A stretch of DNA of 64,000 bases from Bradyrhizobium sp. CCBAU 051011 (GCF_009930815.1 NZ_CP022222.1:8102501-8166500), one strand, 5' to 3'. Counted from the first letter of the stretch, positions 1 through 9,840 are shown. The notes: generated by a model from the sequence alone, not told the origin. Numbers and translations: made by a program.

Positions 1-65
1 GGATGTCGCAAACGGTGACGCCACTTCGAAAAACCTTACGTACGAGCTTGTGAGGTTGGATTAGC

Positions 66-113
66 CTTCGCAACAACTTGCAAGCGGTTGCGACACGTGT
101 AGTTGTTGCGAAG
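66..113. promoter_or_regulatory. 13-bp perfect inverted repeat upstream of virK-like gene
   Basis: CTTCGCAACAACT at 66-78 is repeated as its exact reverse complement at 101-113, separated by 22 nt. It lies about 100 nt before the virK-like start. It could be an operator for a dimeric regulator or a leader hairpin; no U-run follows, so it does not look like a terminator. The binding protein is unknown. Confidence 0.5.
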
Positions 114-214
114 CGCACATGCTCGATGTCGGGAATCTACCAAGCTGTTTGCGGACGCGACATCGGAGTTGCCGCATGCGTGGCGTGCGGTGTTGTTGTG
201 AAGGAGAAGAGAGT

Positions 215-664
215 ATGAAGTTCAATCGCAGATGCCTGTCGATCCTGTTTTCGTTGCTTTCGGCTGTGAGCGTGAGCACGATGGCCAAGGCCGATGAGCC
301 CTCGCCGAAATACGTTGAGGTGCTCAGTGCCCTGCAGGCCGGCAAGAATGTGAAGCTCATATTGGACCTAAGCCGCTGTACCACGCTCGATGGCGGCAAG
401 CCCGGACCAGCGACGCAGGCCGGGCTGCTTATTAGTGCGTTCAGGGTGACCGCCCAGAACGGCATCAGCTTTGCTAATGCGCATCAAACCGTGGATAGCT
501 CGGGACAGCCAGTGACGGAATACATTCGCCACAGCCTCAGCCGCGAAGGCAAGCTTACGGTGCGGGCATCCAAGCTGATCGTCGGGGCGACCGAAGTAGT
601 ACATCAGGGCGAATTCGTGTGCGAACTGCCGGACGGCGCAAAGTTCGTTTCTTCTCTCCAGTGA
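215..664 (+). CDS. virK: VirK-family secreted protein
   Basis: 149 aa. The start is the ATG at 215, preceded by AAGGAG at 201-206; a longer frame from 119 has no such site. Residues 1-26 form a basic-hydrophobic signal peptide ending near AKA. The mature part (YVEVLSALQAGKNVKLILDL, then LSRCTTLDGGKPGP, and FVCELPDGA near the end) has the pattern of the VirK family, first named from Agrobacterium Ti plasmids and common in rhizobia. Two cysteines (in LSRC and FVCEL) could pair after export. The biochemical role of VirK is not established; a periplasmic or secreted role in host interaction is inferred. A hairpin terminator follows at 716-744, so the gene is probably monocistronic. Confidence 0.75.
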   Translation: MKFNRRCLSILFSLLSAVSVSTMAKADEPSPKYVEVLSALQAGKNVKLILDLSRCTTLDGGKPGPATQAGLLISAFRVTAQNGISFANAHQTVDSSGQPVTEYIRHSLSREGKLTVRASKLIVGATEVVHQGEFVCELPDGAKFVSSLQ

Positions 665-715
665 TCTTTCGGGTGCAGTTTTATCGAGCCATAATATCGT
701 AACCAAAATCGTGAC

Positions 716-744
716 GACGGCCATGTCATTTCTGGCCGTCTTTT
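716..744 (+). terminator. Rho-independent terminator after virK-like gene
   Basis: GACGGCCA (716-723) and TGGCCGTC (733-740) make a perfect 8-bp GC-rich stem with a 9-nt loop, followed at once by TTTT. It lies 52 nt after the virK-like stop. Confidence 0.8.
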
Positions 745-1111
745 CGTAGCCGGTGGCCGCGCGGCGAAGTTACTTACCGTTTACTGAAGCAGCATTTGAA
801 TGAGGTGGTGCTGACCTACCAGACCGTTGAAGAACTCGGCCGCGTTCGCAAGGGACGCCTGAATGGTCGCTTTTGTGTATGAAGAACTGGCCGACCGCCT
901 GCCCGTATTGCCGATCATAACCGATCCGCGACCGCGAGCGGAATCATTCTCGTCGTCTCCTTACCATGAGAATTCCGAGCAGGCCGAACCCCCTCGCGAG
1001 CCGTAGCGGAACTCGAGAAGGCGCTCCAGCGCACCGAAGGCTAAGGCAATTTCAGCATCGGACTTACCCTTGAAGGTGAGATGCGCCTCTTAGAACAAGA
1101 TGGAGGAAGCG
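745..1111. other. Non-coding or degenerate stretch
   Basis: No frame here gives a recognisable or continuous protein; the frames are broken by stops. It is probably decayed accessory DNA that continued into the relic at 2650-2945 before the IS5-type element inserted. Confidence 0.4.
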
Positions 1112-1119
1112 CTACCCAG

Positions 1120-2639
1120 TCGTCCGTGAAGAATTCCCAAGCCGTTGATTTGGAATCCGGAAACGGCATTTTGCAGTAATTGAATTTGCCGGAAAGCGGG
1201 CCTTTGGAGCGGGATTCCTTGCAAACTTGATTTGTGATTCACTCGCGCAGAACCGGCTTTGGCGAGAGATTCGATGCGGCCACGAGAGCGGAGCGAGACG
1301 GGGGAACAGGATCTTTTCCGCTCCCGGCTCGATCAGATCATCGACATGAAGCATCCGCTGGTGAGGCTGGGCCGCACGGTGGATTGGGGCTTTCTGGAAG
1401 GGCGGTTCGGCGAGGTTTACGATGATGATCCCGGCCGGCCGCCGCTGCCGACGCGCTTGATGGCGGGGCTTTCGATCCTCAAGCACACCTACGACCTGTC
1501 CGACGAGGTGCTGTGCGAGCGGTGGGTCGAGAACCCCTATTACCAATACTTCTGCGGCGAAGAATTCTTCCAGCACCGGTTGGTGTTCGATCGCTCGTCG
1601 CTGACGCGCTGGCGCAATCGCATGGGCGAGGAACGGCTGGCGGCGCTGATCCAGGAAAGCCTGTCGGTTGCCGTCAAGACCGAGGCAGTCAAGCCGTCCG
1701 AACTGTCGCGGGTGATCGTCGACACCACGGTTCAGCCCAAGAACGTGACGTTCCCCACCGACGCGAAGCTTCTAAACCGGGCGCGCGAGAAGCTGGTGCG
1801 GCTGGCGCAGCGCCATGGGGTGATTTTGCGTCAGTCCTATGCGCGGGTGGGCAAGTTCGCCCTGATCGAGCACCAGCACTATGCCCACGCCAAGCAGTTC
1901 AAGCGCGCCAACCGGAAGCTCAAGACGCTGCGGACCTATCTGGGCCGCGTGATCCGCGACATCGGCCGCAAGATCGAGGGTAACAGCGGGCTCGAGGCGG
2001 CGTTCGCAAAGCTGCTGGCGCTGGCGCGGCGCGTGCGCGAGCAGCAGCAGCGTCAACGTGGGCCGAAGGTTTATTCCCTGCACGCGCCGGAGATCGAGTG
2101 CATCGGCAAGGGCAAGGCCCACCGGCCTTACGAGTTCGGCGTCAAAGTCTCCGTCGCCACCACGATCGGCCACGCCAGGGGCGGCCAACTCGTCACCCAT
2201 GTGAAGGCACTGCCCGGCAATCCCTATGACGGTCACACGCTGGCCACCGTGATCCCGGACATGGAGGCGCTCATCGGCAACATCATCGCGCGCCTCCTCG
2301 CCGACAAGGGATATCGCGGCCACAACGCCCCACCCGATTACAAGTTCAGGGTCTTCATCTCCGGCCAGAAGCGAGGAGTGACACCAAGGATCAAACGCCA
2401 ATTGCGCCGCAGGGCCGCTGTCGAGCCCGTCATCGGCCATCTCAAAGCCGAGCACCGCATGGGCCGCAATTATCTCTGGTTCCGTCGCGGCGATGCAGCC
2501 AACGCCGTCCTCGCCGCCGCCGGCTACAACTTCCGCCGCCTCATCCGCTGGCTCAGGCTTTTGCTGCACCTCTTCCTGACCGCACTCTTCTCCGGCGGTC
2601 GGCTTAATCCAGCGTGAAATCAATCTTCTTCACGGACGA
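1120..2639 (+). mobile_element. IS5-family insertion sequence, about 1.52 kb
   Basis: TCGTCCGTGAAGAA at 1120-1133 is matched in inverted orientation by TTCTTCACGGACGA at 2626-2639. The octamer CTACCCAG occurs directly outside both ends (1112-1119 and 2640-2647) and looks like a target duplication, although 8 bp is longer than many IS5-group duplications. One base at each junction could belong to either the repeat or the duplication. The element carries one intact transposase gene and sits in the 3' end of an older transposase relic. Confidence 0.8.
1259..2617 (+). CDS. IS5-family transposase
   Basis: 452 aa, or 447 aa if translation begins at the second Met (1274, MRPRERS). The N-terminal part (about residues 20-130, including PTRLMAGLSILKHTYDLSDE) is the DUF772-like domain of IS5 transposases. 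Candidate DDE residues are the Asp of VIVDTTVQP, the Asp of LADKGYRGH and the Glu of AAVEPVIGHLK. The frame is uninterrupted and fills the element between its inverted repeats, so it is probably active or recently active. It catalyses cut-and-paste or copy movement of its own element. Confidence 0.88.
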   Translation: MARDSMRPRERSETGEQDLFRSRLDQIIDMKHPLVRLGRTVDWGFLEGRFGEVYDDDPGRPPLPTRLMAGLSILKHTYDLSDEVLCERWVENPYYQYFCGEEFFQHRLVFDRSSLTRWRNRMGEERLAALIQESLSVAVKTEAVKPSELSRVIVDTTVQPKNVTFPTDAKLLNRAREKLVRLAQRHGVILRQSYARVGKFALIEHQHYAHAKQFKRANRKLKTLRTYLGRVIRDIGRKIEGNSGLEAAFAKLLALARRVREQQQRQRGPKVYSLHAPEIECIGKGKAHRPYEFGVKVSVATTIGHARGGQLVTHVKALPGNPYDGHTLATVIPDMEALIGNIIARLLADKGYRGHNAPPDYKFRVFISGQKRGVTPRIKRQLRRRAAVEPVIGHLKAEHRMGRNYLWFRRGDAANAVLAAAGYNFRRLIRWLRLLLHLFLTALFSGGRLNPA

Positions 2640-2649
2640 CTACCCAGCT

Positions 2650-2945
2650 GTCCGTTTCGATGATGCGCCAACGTTCAGGGTCTGGGCCAAGCCGGGTCTT
2701 GGACATCGCCGTCCCCGCGGTCGCGCCAGATTGTAGACGGTGGTAGCGAAGGTAAAAGCGCTTGTGATGCGATTACGGAGAAAACTGAGCGTTTCTTGCC
2801 CTGCGACCGTATTGACTTGGCCGAATGCGTCCTCGCCGCCGTTGCAGATGCGCTGCTGACGGCATATCCGCCGTGCCGGCTCGTTCGCCATCCATTGCGA
2901 AACTGCGGCCGCTAGTGTTCTCTCCAATACGCGGCGACATTTCAT
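2650..2945 (-). pseudogene. Relic of a second IS5/IS1182-like transposase, C-terminal part
   Basis: Read on the minus strand this encodes EDAFGQVNTVAGQE followed by FAFTFATTVYNLARPRG-like sequence (here AFTFATTVYNLAR). This resembles the C-terminal 'EEAFGW.KTVAG...AYNLVR' block of IS1182/IS5-like transposases. No N-terminal half is present. The complete IS5-type element inserted at its 3' end, so the relic is older. Confidence 0.5.
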
Positions 2946-3664
2946 CGACCGCAGGTCGCTAGTGAAATCTTCTGCATCTTGGCTTTGACCGCGCCGAGCG
3001 TAATCGCTCGGCGGCTAGGATCGGCATCGTCCCGCCCATTGCCGGATAGATGCGGCGATCTGGGCGATTTGCTCGGCCGGATGCCGGCGCGAATTCCGTT
3101 TCGTGCGGCCGTAATCCCTAAAAGGGCCATGTTTCCACAGCCGGCTTGCTCGCCGGTGCGTCCATGTAGCCCCTGTAAGTTCGTTTATGAGTGGGGAAAG
3201 CCCTATTTTCTAGGAGCAAAGCGCAACCCGCCTCAAATCTGGGCGAATTTGGGGGTTCCCGCGTACTTCCCGGGCTCCTCCCCGGCGCTAGGCGCCAACG
3301 GCCACAGCGCGAATCAGCGTCGGCGTGATTTCAAGACCACCCTTCTGCGGCGTCCTCAAGAGTGATGCACGGAATTCATGCCTTGCGTCGGTGCTCGTCG
3401 CCGGACCCCTGCAAAGGCGCACATTGAGTGCGCCATGGGAAAGCTCTTCAAAAAAGCAGCTTCCCGCTGCGCAACGTTCTGTCGGGACACCGCAGCGGCG
3501 ATTGTCAGCCATAGAACCAATGTCGGCAACTTGACGCTACACACACTTACGAAGTGCCGTCAAAAATCTGCAGTTCAATTCGGCACGCCGCTTGCTTCGT
3601 TCGCGGCATCTCACAACCGCAGTGCGGTGATCTTCAGGGGCGGACTCGGCGCGCAGTTTTCAAT
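2946..3664. other. Intergenic, nothing recognised
   Basis: About 700 nt with short open frames on both strands but no protein I recognise and no convincing ribosome binding sites. GAGGA at 3665-3669 belongs to the following gene. Confidence 0.4.
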
Positions 3665-3681
3665 CGAGGACCTTGAACAGA

Positions 3682-5466
3682 ATGAACAAGCCTACCATGC
3701 CTCAGTCGGTTACGGCCGCACCGCAAACCGAGGCGCTCGGTGTTTTCTTCGAACAGGCCTTCGAACGGCAAATCCGACTGAGCCCGATGAGAGAGGCCGC
3801 ACTGCTGGGGCGCAAAGATCGCCAGCATCTATGGGACGAGATCGACGAACCAGCACGGGACCAAGCGGTTCGCGAGATTCGGCAGGACCTTGATCGACTG
3901 CGCGCGGACTTCGATCCTCAGACGTTGCCGGACGCGGCCAAGCTCAGCTATCGGCTGTTCGAGAGTAATTGCGTAACAGCGCTAGAAGCGGACAAGTTCC
4001 GGCATTACAACTACCCTCTAAACCAAATGGGTGGCTGGCAATCGTCCATTCCAGCCTTCCTGCTCAACCATCATCCCATCGATGCTGTCGAGGATGCGGA
4101 GGCCTACATCTCTCGCCTCGAGGGCGTCCGCAGGTTTGTCGCACAACTCATCGACGGTGTCGAGCTGCGTTCTCGTAAGGGGATTTTCGCTCCCAGATTT
4201 GTTTATGACAAGGTCATCCAGGATTGTCGCAATCTTCTGAGTGGGGTGCCCTTTCATGCTTCAGGAAAGGACTCGACGTGGCTTGCGGACTTCCGCATCA
4301 AGCTCGAGGCGCTGCCAATATCTTACGCGAAGAAGCCCAAGCTTATTGAAGCAGCCATCCAAGCGATGATCAGGTTCGTCCAGCCGGCTTACGTCGATTT
4401 GATTACGGCGGCGGGCCGACTCGAGGCCTCGTCCAGCACCGACGATGGCGCTTGGAAGCACCCCAACGGACTTGAGTTCTACGCGCAGGCGCTCAGGCAC
4501 ATAACCACGACGGAGCTGTCGGCCGCCCAAATCCACGAGTGCGGACGAGAGGAGGTCGGCCGGATCCACGGAGAGATGGAAAAGATAAAGAACTCGCTTG
4601 GCTTTGGCGGCGACCTCGCCGCCTTTTTTAAGCACATCAAGACAAACCCCAAGTTTGTCTATCCCGATACCGAGGAGGGACGGAGCACCTACCTCAGCGA
4701 AACGTCCCGCATTTTGGATGCGATGTACCGCAAGCTCGGCGATTATTTTGGCAGGCTTCCCAAGGCTCCTTTGGTTGTCAGGCGCGTCGAGCCCTTCCGT
4801 GAGAACTCTGGGGCCCTCGCCTTCTATCAGCGAACGACGGCTGACGGCAGCCAGCCCGGCGTCTACTATGTTAACCTGTCCAGAATGGAGATTCTGAAGA
4901 CGTTCCAGCTCGAAGCTCTCGCCTACCACGAGGGCGTGCCGGGTCATCACATGCAGATTGCGATTGCGAGAGAACTGACCGGAGTTCCCGCCTTCCAGAA
5001 GTTCGGCTCGTACACCGCCTATGCGGAAGGGTGGGCATTATATGCTGAGTCGCTCGCCAAGGACATGGGTGCGTATCGCGATCCGATGTCCGATTTCGGA
5101 CGGCTTGCGGCGGAGCTATGGCGCGCAACGCGGCTTGTGGTGGATACCGGCATCCACGCTAGTCGCTGGACGCGCGAACAAGCGATCGACTACCTAAGCA
5201 AGGTAACGCCGAACCCCTTGTCCGAAATCATAAGTGAGGTGGAACGCTATGTCGTCTTACCGGGCCAGGCTACTGCGTACAAGGTGGGCATGCAGCAACT
5301 GCTCGCGTTGAGGAGCAAGGCAAGCTCTCAGCTGGGCCGGGCATTCGACGCGCGCGAGTTCCACGACATCGTCCTCGGCAGCGGTGCACTTCCCTTCGGA
5401 CTCCTCAGCGAGCTCGTCGATCGCTGGATCGCAAGCAAAGGCCCCGGCGCAACTCCTCGCGGCTAA
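3682..5466 (+). CDS. DUF885 family protein, putative zinc metallo-hydrolase
   Basis: 594 aa from the ATG at 3682; an in-frame TTG at 3673 would add three residues, and GAGGA at 3665-3669 lies closer to that TTG. The key motif HEGVPGHHMQ begins near residue 416 and has the HExxxGHH pattern of DUF885 proteins. YAEGWALYAESL about 50 residues later supplies a further conserved Glu block. Family members resemble M32/M3-like zinc peptidases, and a few characterised ones are peptidases or esterases; the substrate here is unknown. No signal peptide is visible, so a cytoplasmic location is likely. Length is normal for the family. It stands alone, with the next gene on the opposite strand. Confidence 0.85.
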   Translation: MNKPTMPQSVTAAPQTEALGVFFEQAFERQIRLSPMREAALLGRKDRQHLWDEIDEPARDQAVREIRQDLDRLRADFDPQTLPDAAKLSYRLFESNCVTALEADKFRHYNYPLNQMGGWQSSIPAFLLNHHPIDAVEDAEAYISRLEGVRRFVAQLIDGVELRSRKGIFAPRFVYDKVIQDCRNLLSGVPFHASGKDSTWLADFRIKLEALPISYAKKPKLIEAAIQAMIRFVQPAYVDLITAAGRLEASSSTDDGAWKHPNGLEFYAQALRHITTTELSAAQIHECGREEVGRIHGEMEKIKNSLGFGGDLAAFFKHIKTNPKFVYPDTEEGRSTYLSETSRILDAMYRKLGDYFGRLPKAPLVVRRVEPFRENSGALAFYQRTTADGSQPGVYYVNLSRMEILKTFQLEALAYHEGVPGHHMQIAIARELTGVPAFQKFGSYTAYAEGWALYAESLAKDMGAYRDPMSDFGRLAAELWRATRLVVDTGIHASRWTREQAIDYLSKVTPNPLSEIISEVERYVVLPGQATAYKVGMQQLLALRSKASSQLGRAFDAREFHDIVLGSGALPFGLLSELVDRWIASKGPGATPRG

Positions 5467-5768
5467 CGTGCGATGCGCAGATCGAAGGCGAGACGATCTG
5501 ATCCTGCTTCTGTCGCGTCATTTGGGCCGGACGCGAAACGAGGAGCCATGTTCCGGGTGCGATTATGTGCCGACGGCCCGAATGATTTTGGTCGCCGACG
5601 ATCGAGCGAGCCGCCCGAGGGTGAAATGGTTGGAAGGTTCGATCTCCTGCCCCAGACATCTGAAAGAGGAACTGTCCACCTGTAACTGGCCGCGGCCGAG
5701 GAAGCCGCGCATTTTTGCTTGGTTGGGCCGCTAGCGAGACGACGTGGCCTGCGCCAAATTGATCCAGG

Positions 5769-6656
5769 TCAATCGTGCGGTTTGCAACGCAGGGCCAAGG
5801 GCATTCCAAGCGCCGACACGAGAACAGTGGCAGCACCTAGCCACTGTTTTGCAGTCAGGGTTTCCTGAAGAAAAACAGATGCAAAGATAGACGTAAACAT
5901 CGGAACTAGCGGCAGCAACAGTGCGGCCGCGGTCGCGCTCATGCGTTCCAGCGCAATGCCGTAGAGAAGAAACGGAATTGACATGAGCAGCAATCCGGAT
6001 GCGACCACCAAAATAACATCAGTGATAGTTGGCGTGAGCATCGGCAATGGACGAACACCAATCCATACACATGCCACTGCTGCGAACGCGACGATTTGGC
6101 TTACTGTCGTAAGCCGCAGCGCATCTATCCGATCCGACATCAACCGGACTGTGATGCTGTAGAGCGAGGCAAATAGAACACCGCCGAGGACGAGGCCGAC
6201 TCCCAGTCCGCGCGTTGCGTAGGGATCGGGTTCAGAGGTCCAGCTCAGCAAACTAACTCCGGCAAGGGCCAACAAGCAGAGCAAGCCGACGCCCCGGTTG
6301 GGGATCTCGCCAAGAATCAACCACGCGAGGAGTATGATCATGGGCGTTTCAACTGCGAACAGGATCGCTTCCACAGACGCCGGCAGCATCGTCAGGCCGA
6401 AGGTCGACAAACCAGACGCAAGCGCCGGCTGCAGGAGGCCCGGAAGGCCAGCACGCCAATCGCTCAAGCGAGGCGGCGCGCCTGACCAGATGGATAGTAC
6501 GGTCAGGCTTGCGGCGCTCACAGCCAACTGCCCTGTTAATAGCGAGAGCGGCTCGATACAGCAGAGGGCGGCCTTGGACAGGACGTTTCCGATACTCCAG
6601 CTGACCATCGCAAGGGTTCCGCAAAGAAGCGGTACGAAAAGGCTAGGCTGCTTCAT
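5769..6656 (-). CDS. EamA/DMT-family exporter
   Basis: 295 aa from the Met of MKQPSLFVPLL (6656); an upstream in-frame ATG at 6692 would add 12 polar residues. The protein is almost wholly hydrophobic, with about ten predicted membrane segments in two five-helix repeats typical of the drug/metabolite transporter superfamily (GTLAMVSWSIGNVLSKAAL in the first helix, FLLYGIALERMSATAAALLLPLVPMF in the second repeat). DMT proteins export amino acids, purines or other metabolites. The substrate cannot be read from sequence. It is convergent with the DUF885 gene. Confidence 0.8.
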   Translation of the reverse strand: MKQPSLFVPLLCGTLAMVSWSIGNVLSKAALCCIEPLSLLTGQLAVSAASLTVLSIWSGAPPRLSDWRAGLPGLLQPALASGLSTFGLTMLPASVEAILFAVETPMIILLAWLILGEIPNRGVGLLCLLALAGVSLLSWTSEPDPYATRGLGVGLVLGGVLFASLYSITVRLMSDRIDALRLTTVSQIVAFAAVACVWIGVRPLPMLTPTITDVILVVASGLLLMSIPFLLYGIALERMSATAAALLLPLVPMFTSIFASVFLQETLTAKQWLGAATVLVSALGMPLALRCKPHD

Positions 6657-6997
6657 CGGATGGCTTTTCGCTTGCATCAGACCGTATGACACCCAGGTTC
6701 GTGGAATAGGTCAGCAGCCGTGGATGCCTCCATGGTTAGAGGAAACGTCGCACTCAGCCTCCTCCAGAGATAGCGATCAAGGTTCGGGACGGTACCGGAT
6801 CTGCGAGATAAAGAACCAGGGTGCAAACTTTAGGCATCGCTTGTTCAATCGTGAGGTTGATCACGCGCCCGATGAGTGAATGCTAACGGCCGAGTAATCC
6901 AAATCGGCCCGCATGCGTGTGACGCATCGAGCAAAAGGAACCACCCTAACCGCTCCTAGAGAGCTACTCAGGATTTTATCGAAAATCCGGCCAAGCA
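6657..6997. other. Intergenic, nothing recognised
   Basis: Short frames only. No RNA gene, repeat or strong promoter pattern was recognised. Confidence 0.35.
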
Positions 6998-7228
6998 TCA
7001 GGAACTGCGATCGGGTGCTGCGTCGCCATCCTTTTTGAGCGTCGGCCACTCCTCTGCGCGTCGGGCTAGCTTCTCATATTCCTCGGCGATCTTAAGGAGC
7101 CTATCTCTGGACTTGCCTTCAGCGAACGACACCGCTTTGGTCCGCGTCGCTTCCGCACGGCTTCGCCAGAATTTTGGATCGTAGAACGGATCTTTGGGTT
7201 TCATGTACATGAGATGCACTTCGTGCAT
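6998..7228 (-). CDS. Conserved small hypothetical protein
   Basis: 76 aa from the ATG at 7228 (MHEVHLMYMKPKD); later Mets at 7210 and 7204 are also possible and none has a strong ribosome binding site. The core FYDPKFWRSRAEATRTKA, then SRDRLLKIAEEYEKLARRAEEW, is one charged helical unit. It resembles a family of short alpha-proteobacterial hypothetical proteins with the pattern 'W..RA...R..A........R..LL..A..Y..LA..AE'. No function is known. A longer reading frame exists upstream but does not resemble the family. Confidence 0.6.
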   Translation of the reverse strand: MHEVHLMYMKPKDPFYDPKFWRSRAEATRTKAVSFAEGKSRDRLLKIAEEYEKLARRAEEWPTLKKDGDAAPDRSS

Positions 7229-7509
7229 GAAGAGAATGCGACACCAGCCCTCCGTATCATTACGTAGTTGCCCTCCCCGCAAAATTCGCAAATTCGAATC
7301 CAATCCGTATTTCGGAGGGAGTGAAGCCGGGGACGCGATTGGCTTGCGCAAATTGCGGAAGTCACCCGGCCCAGCCGTCAACTCAATTTGCATCGATGAC
7401 GGCTGTCCTGATGACCGGTGCGCCTCCGGCCTCTGCTGAGCGCAGGTCGAGCCAAGCTCAATGAGGATTTCTGAGTGCGCGCGCTAACCGTCGGCGACAG
7501 ACCGGCGGG

Positions 7510-7523
7510 TTGAGCTAGAACAA
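7510..7523 (+). promoter_or_regulatory. FixK/FNR-like box upstream of hemN
   Basis: TTGA-N6-ACAA at 7510-7523 matches the FixK2 consensus TTG(A/C)-N6-(T/G)CAA with one half-site mismatch. If the box is centred at -41.5 (class II), transcription would start near 7558, about 20 nt before the hemN start, which is a sensible layout. Low-oxygen control of hemN by FixK2 is known in Bradyrhizobium. Confidence 0.4.
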
Positions 7524-7578
7524 AGTTCTTCCGCCCCGGGTCCGCTACATGATCCGGCGGGGTGAAGGAGAAATGCAG

Positions 7579-8931
7579 ATGCGATCGGATCTGGCGCAAC
7601 CCTATGGGCAGGACAGGCTGCCGCGCTACACCAGTTACCCCACGGCTCCGCACTTCTCGCCGGCCATCGGCGAGGAGGACTACCGCCGCTGGCTGAAGTC
7701 GATATCGCTCCAGCAGCCGGCGTCGATGTACCTGCACGTGCCCTTCTGCCGGTCGATGTGCTGGTACTGCGGCTGTCACTCCTCGGTCACCAAGCGCGAG
7801 GACCCGATCGCAAACTATGCAGCGGGCCTGCGCACCGAAGCGGGGCTCGTAGCCGAAACGATCGGCCAGCGACTGCCGATCTCCCATATTCACTTCGGCG
7901 GCGGGACGCCGACAATCATGTCGCCCGAGATGTTCGCGGACCTCGTCGGCGCGCTGCGGTATGCATATTTCGTTCTGCCCGATGCGGAGATCGCGGTCGA
8001 AATCGATCCGCGCACGCTGACTGAACAGATGACGAAGGCGCTCGGCTATTGCGGCGTCAACCGCGCGAGCCTGGGAGTCCAGAGCTTCGATCCCGCCGTG
8101 CAGCGCGCCATCAATCGCATGCAGAGCTTCGAGCAAACCGCAGCGTCGGTCGCGCGCCTGCGCCATCTTGGTATCAAGCGAATCAATTTCGACCTACTCT
8201 ATGGCCTACCTCTTCAGACAGTGGATTCATGTCTCGATACCGTCGCCAAATGCATCGAACTCCGCCCGGATCGCTTTTCGGTGTTCGGCTACGCGCATGT
8301 CCCCTCGTTCAAGAGGCATCAACGCAAGATCGCTGATGATGCCCTTCCCGGCAGCATCAAGCGCCACCTGCAGTCCGAAACAATAGCGGAGGCTCTGCTG
8401 GACGCCGGCTACGTCCGCATCGGCCTCGACCATTTCGCTCTTCCCGACGACAATCTGGCCATCGCGCGGCAGGACGGCCGGCTAAAGCGCAATTTCCAGG
8501 GCTACACCGACGATTCCGCCGACACGCTGATTGGCCTCGGTGCCAGTGCGATCGGCCGCATGCCGCAAGGCTTCATTCAGAACATCGTCCCGACGCGCGA
8601 CTATCTCGCGCGCATCGCCGAAGGACGGCCTGCGATCGCCAAGGGCTATCGCTTCACCGCGGAAGATCGTTTCCGTGCCGACATCATCGAGCGGATCATG
8701 TGCGATCTTGCCGTCGATCTGTCCCGGATATCCAAGGTACACGGCCGTGACCTCAAGTCCGCCATCGTCGATCGATCACGAATCGAACGCCTCATCGTCG
8801 ACGGGGCAGTGACCATGATCGACGATCGGCTTTCAATCAGCGAGGGCGCGGAATTCCTGGTTCGCAGCGTCGCATCAGCATTCGATGCGCATCTTGCCAG
8901 CTCCGCTGCGACGCACAGCCGGGCGGTCTGA
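7579..8931 (+). CDS. hemN: Oxygen-independent coproporphyrinogen III dehydrogenase
   Basis: 450 aa from the ATG at 7579, which has AAGGAG at 7565-7570 with 8-nt spacing; in-frame ATGs at 7549 and 7573 are worse placed. It is a radical-SAM enzyme. The motif CRSMCWYCGCHS supplies the CxxxCxxC cysteines for the 4Fe-4S cluster, and FGGGTPT and GVQSFD are typical of HemN. It oxidatively decarboxylates two propionates of coproporphyrinogen III to give protoporphyrinogen IX without oxygen. In microaerobic nodules this supports heme synthesis for the high-affinity oxidase. Length is normal. A FixK-like box lies just upstream. Confidence 0.93.
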   Translation: MRSDLAQPYGQDRLPRYTSYPTAPHFSPAIGEEDYRRWLKSISLQQPASMYLHVPFCRSMCWYCGCHSSVTKREDPIANYAAGLRTEAGLVAETIGQRLPISHIHFGGGTPTIMSPEMFADLVGALRYAYFVLPDAEIAVEIDPRTLTEQMTKALGYCGVNRASLGVQSFDPAVQRAINRMQSFEQTAASVARLRHLGIKRINFDLLYGLPLQTVDSCLDTVAKCIELRPDRFSVFGYAHVPSFKRHQRKIADDALPGSIKRHLQSETIAEALLDAGYVRIGLDHFALPDDNLAIARQDGRLKRNFQGYTDDSADTLIGLGASAIGRMPQGFIQNIVPTRDYLARIAEGRPAIAKGYRFTAEDRFRADIIERIMCDLAVDLSRISKVHGRDLKSAIVDRSRIERLIVDGAVTMIDDRLSISEGAEFLVRSVASAFDAHLASSAATHSRAV

Positions 8932-9007
8932 TCAAGCTCACTTTGCCGCCAGCGAGGGCGTTTGAACAGCCTCCAGGTCTCCGTCGCGGGTCTGGGGGGT
9001 CTTTGTG

Positions 9008-9399
9008 TCAAGAATCCTCAAGGCGACCAGCGTCCTCATCATCCTGCGCCGTGCCGGCCGCGATGGTGAACATGCGAGCGTCGAGCACCATGCGTTCGAG
9101 CGGATAGTCGCGCGAATAGCCCCTGGCGCCGAACAGTTGCAGCGCCTGGTTGGTCACATTGTTGGCCGCCTCGGAAGCGATGATCTTCGCCTGCGTGGCG
9201 AGAAGCGGATCGGGAAAGGGATCGGCGCTGAGCGCAGCCTGATGCAGCGACAACCTTGCCGCATTGAGCGCGTTCGCCATGTCTGCCAGCCTCCACTGCA
9301 ATCGGCGATCGGGCGCCCGAATTGCCGCTCCTTCACGAATGTCGGCGCCTTCTCGAACGCGCCCTGCGCGAGGCCGAGCCCGACCAAGCGGGTGCGCAC
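9008..9399 (-). pseudogene. Acyl-CoA dehydrogenase, frameshifted C-terminal relic
   Basis: On the minus strand, one frame encodes LVGLGLAQGAFEKAPTFVKE then RQFGRPIAD, and a second frame continues with ADMANALNAARLSLHQAAL, ANNVTNQALQLFGARGYSRD and YPLERMVLDAR. Together these are the C-terminal helical domain of an acyl-CoA dehydrogenase (the QxxGxxGY.xxxPxER.xRDAR block). The two parts are out of frame and the N-terminal two thirds are missing, so the gene is dead. Confidence 0.75.
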
Positions 9400-9840
9400 G
9401 TATTGAGCTGTTTATAAACTTGGCTTTGCTTATGCCTCGCAGACACTCGGTGGCAGCCGGACCCAGCAAGATACACCCGTAGGCGCGACGATTTCCTTCG
9501 AAGGCGCGCTAGGTCAAGTTTCTTCCAGGACGAACGTGTAAAGGCGGCACATCTAAAGCGCCTGCATCTCGGGAATAAAAGCTCTTCGCTTTCGAACTGC
9601 TACCGCTACGCGCAGTTTACGCTGACAAGGATCGAAAACCTGTTCAATTTTCGATCGCTCCACTTGCCGGCTTAAGGGATCAGCCGTGCTGGACCTAGCG
9701 CTTACGTGCACGGCCCCGCTCGGGCTAGATGGGAATGGAACTGAGATTTGCCAGTGCAAGGCCTCTCACCCTATTCGCGCCAGATGGCACTTGGGCCTGC
9801 GAGTTTTAGATATATCCACACGAGTAGTCCTGGCGAGGGC

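Noticed and set aside
9785..9800. Sigma-54-like TGGCAC...GC
   Set aside because: GG and GC are separated by 11 nt, not 10; spacing is critical for sigma-54.
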